From: Pseudomonadota bacterium
GTDB taxonomy: Bacteria > Pseudomonadota > Gammaproteobacteria > Steroidobacterales > Steroidobacteraceae
DNA: 64,000 nucleotides
Assembly (NCBI GenBank): GCA_021777555.1
Contig: JAJYDK010000005.1
Location: 1 to 64,000 of the forward strand
Direction of reading: 5' to 3'
The position numbers and the translations under genes were made by a program. This document shows, piece after piece, positions 63,380 through 64,000 of the stretch; position 1 is the first letter of the stretch, and the number at the start of each line of letters is the position of its first letter. The notes beneath the pieces are model-generated. The model was not told the DNA's origin. It did no database searches and worked only from the letters and a program-made list of their open reading frames with translations.

Positions 63380-64000
63380 TCAGGCGGCACGGGCCGGCCC
63401 GATCCAGACCGTTTTGATGTTGGTGAACTCTCGGATTCCGTAGCTTCCCAGCTCGCGACCGTACCCCGACTGTTTCAGTCCGCCGAACGGCAGGCGAGGA
63501 TCGGAGGCCACCAGACCGTTGACGAACACGGCCCCGGCATCGATCTGTCTCGTCAGTCGCTCGGCGCGCTCCATATCCCGGGTCCAAAGTCCCGCGCCCA
63601 GACCGAACTCGCTCCCGTTCGCGAGCTCGATCGCCTCTTCCGCCGAGCGTACGCGAAGCACCGAAGCCACGGGGCCGAAGGTCTCCTCGCAGCCCGCCGC
63701 CATGCGATCGGTGACGCGATCAATGACCGTGGGAGGATAGTACGCGCCTGGCCCCTCGGGAAGGCGGCCTCCCAAAAGAAGCGTGCCGCCCTGCTGCACG
63801 GTGCGCTGGAGCTGCTCGTGCAGCGCGGCGCGCAGGTTGTGGCGCGCCATCGGTCCCATCGCCGTGGACCTGTCCATTGGATCACCGACCTTGAGCTCCT
63901 GCGCGAAGTCCCGGAGCGCATCGACGAAACTGTCCGCGATGCGCTCTTCGACGATGAAGCGCTTCGCGCAGATGCAGCTCTGGCCCGCATTCTGAAACCG
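63380..64000 (-). CDS. aldehyde dehydrogenase, succinate-semialdehyde-dehydrogenase-like (partial, N-terminus beyond the window)
   Basis: The last 206 residues of an ALDH. The frame is open through the right edge and begins FQNAGQSCICAKRFIV, where the first Cys of SCIC is the catalytic nucleophile; the block is the QNAGQxC form of SSADH (Sad/YneI-type) enzymes. Then come EETFGPVASVLRVRSAEEAI (NAD site Glu-Phe), NGSEFGLGAGLWTRD, and the C-terminal LPFGGLKQSGYGRELG. It oxidises an aldehyde to an acid with NAD(P). In this context it would dispose of a semialdehyde produced by the island enzymes. The internal ATG at 63877 is not the real start. Confidence 0.9.
   Translation of the reverse strand, partial: RFQNAGQSCICAKRFIVEERIADSFVDALRDFAQELKVGDPMDRSTAMGPMARHNLRAALHEQLQRTVQQGGTLLLGGRLPEGPGAYYPPTVIDRVTDRMAAGCEETFGPVASVLRVRSAEEAIELANGSEFGLGAGLWTRDMERAERLTRQIDAGAVFVNGLVASDPRLPFGGLKQSGYGRELGSYGIREFTNIKTVWIGPARAA

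Overview
The window is high-GC bacterial DNA with the gene content and gene order of a gammaproteobacterium. Points in favour are prmA - zinc-ribbon/DUF3426 protein - dusB - fis - purH - purD, aroQ-accB-accC, and LPS-core genes (kdkA, waaA) beside tolC and glnE. A PPi-dependent phosphofructokinase next to a proton-pumping pyrophosphatase, and a CIRCE operator on groESL, lean towards the Xanthomonadales/Nevskiales side. This placement rests on recognised proteins and synteny only; there is no rRNA gene and I saw no tRNA gene.

Positions 1-40 kb are mostly conserved chromosome. In order: the 5' end of transketolase; a CpdA-like phosphodiesterase; three glycosyltransferases, two of them inverted GT9 paralogues; a CPBP membrane protease; mpl, rnd and adk; the PPi pair pfp-hppA; msrB; a PAS-GGDEF-EAL protein; pcm and tolC, the latter with a strikingly foldable leader; LPS-core genes with a DUF6165 protein; a zinc-finger protein; glnE; groESL with promoter, CIRCE and terminator; cutA-dsbD-tlpA; aroQ-accBC; prmA to purD.

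Positions 40-64 kb are accessory. They start with a lysophospholipid-acyltransferase-like protein and an alpha/beta hydrolase broken by a G8 tract exactly before its catalytic His. Next come a Hyi/OtnI-type isomerase, a cytochrome b561/cytochrome c' pair, a D-2-hydroxyacid dehydrogenase and a TonB-dependent receptor flanked by G9 and G10 tracts. From 48.4 kb there is what looks like a catabolic island for a C4 (tetronate-type) or related hydroxy acid: a GntR regulator with an apparent second winged helix, an ACS-type MFS transporter, an isocitrate/isopropylmalate-dehydrogenase-like enzyme, an Asp/Glu-racemase-like enzyme, OtnK, OtnC, a CBS-domain protein, a LigI-like lactone hydrolase, an aconitase-family enzyme with an upstream HigA-like gene, a secreted beta-propeller, an Ldh-family oxidoreductase, a signal-less solute-binding protein, a cupin and a semialdehyde-dehydrogenase-like ALDH running off the window.

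Two non-coding signals deserve most attention. One is a set of related 22-bp inverted repeats, each carrying a TTGACA/TTGAAA element that points into a flanking island transcript. They are candidate operators for the island. The other is the tolC leader, whose mutually exclusive pairings could hide or expose the ribosome-binding site.
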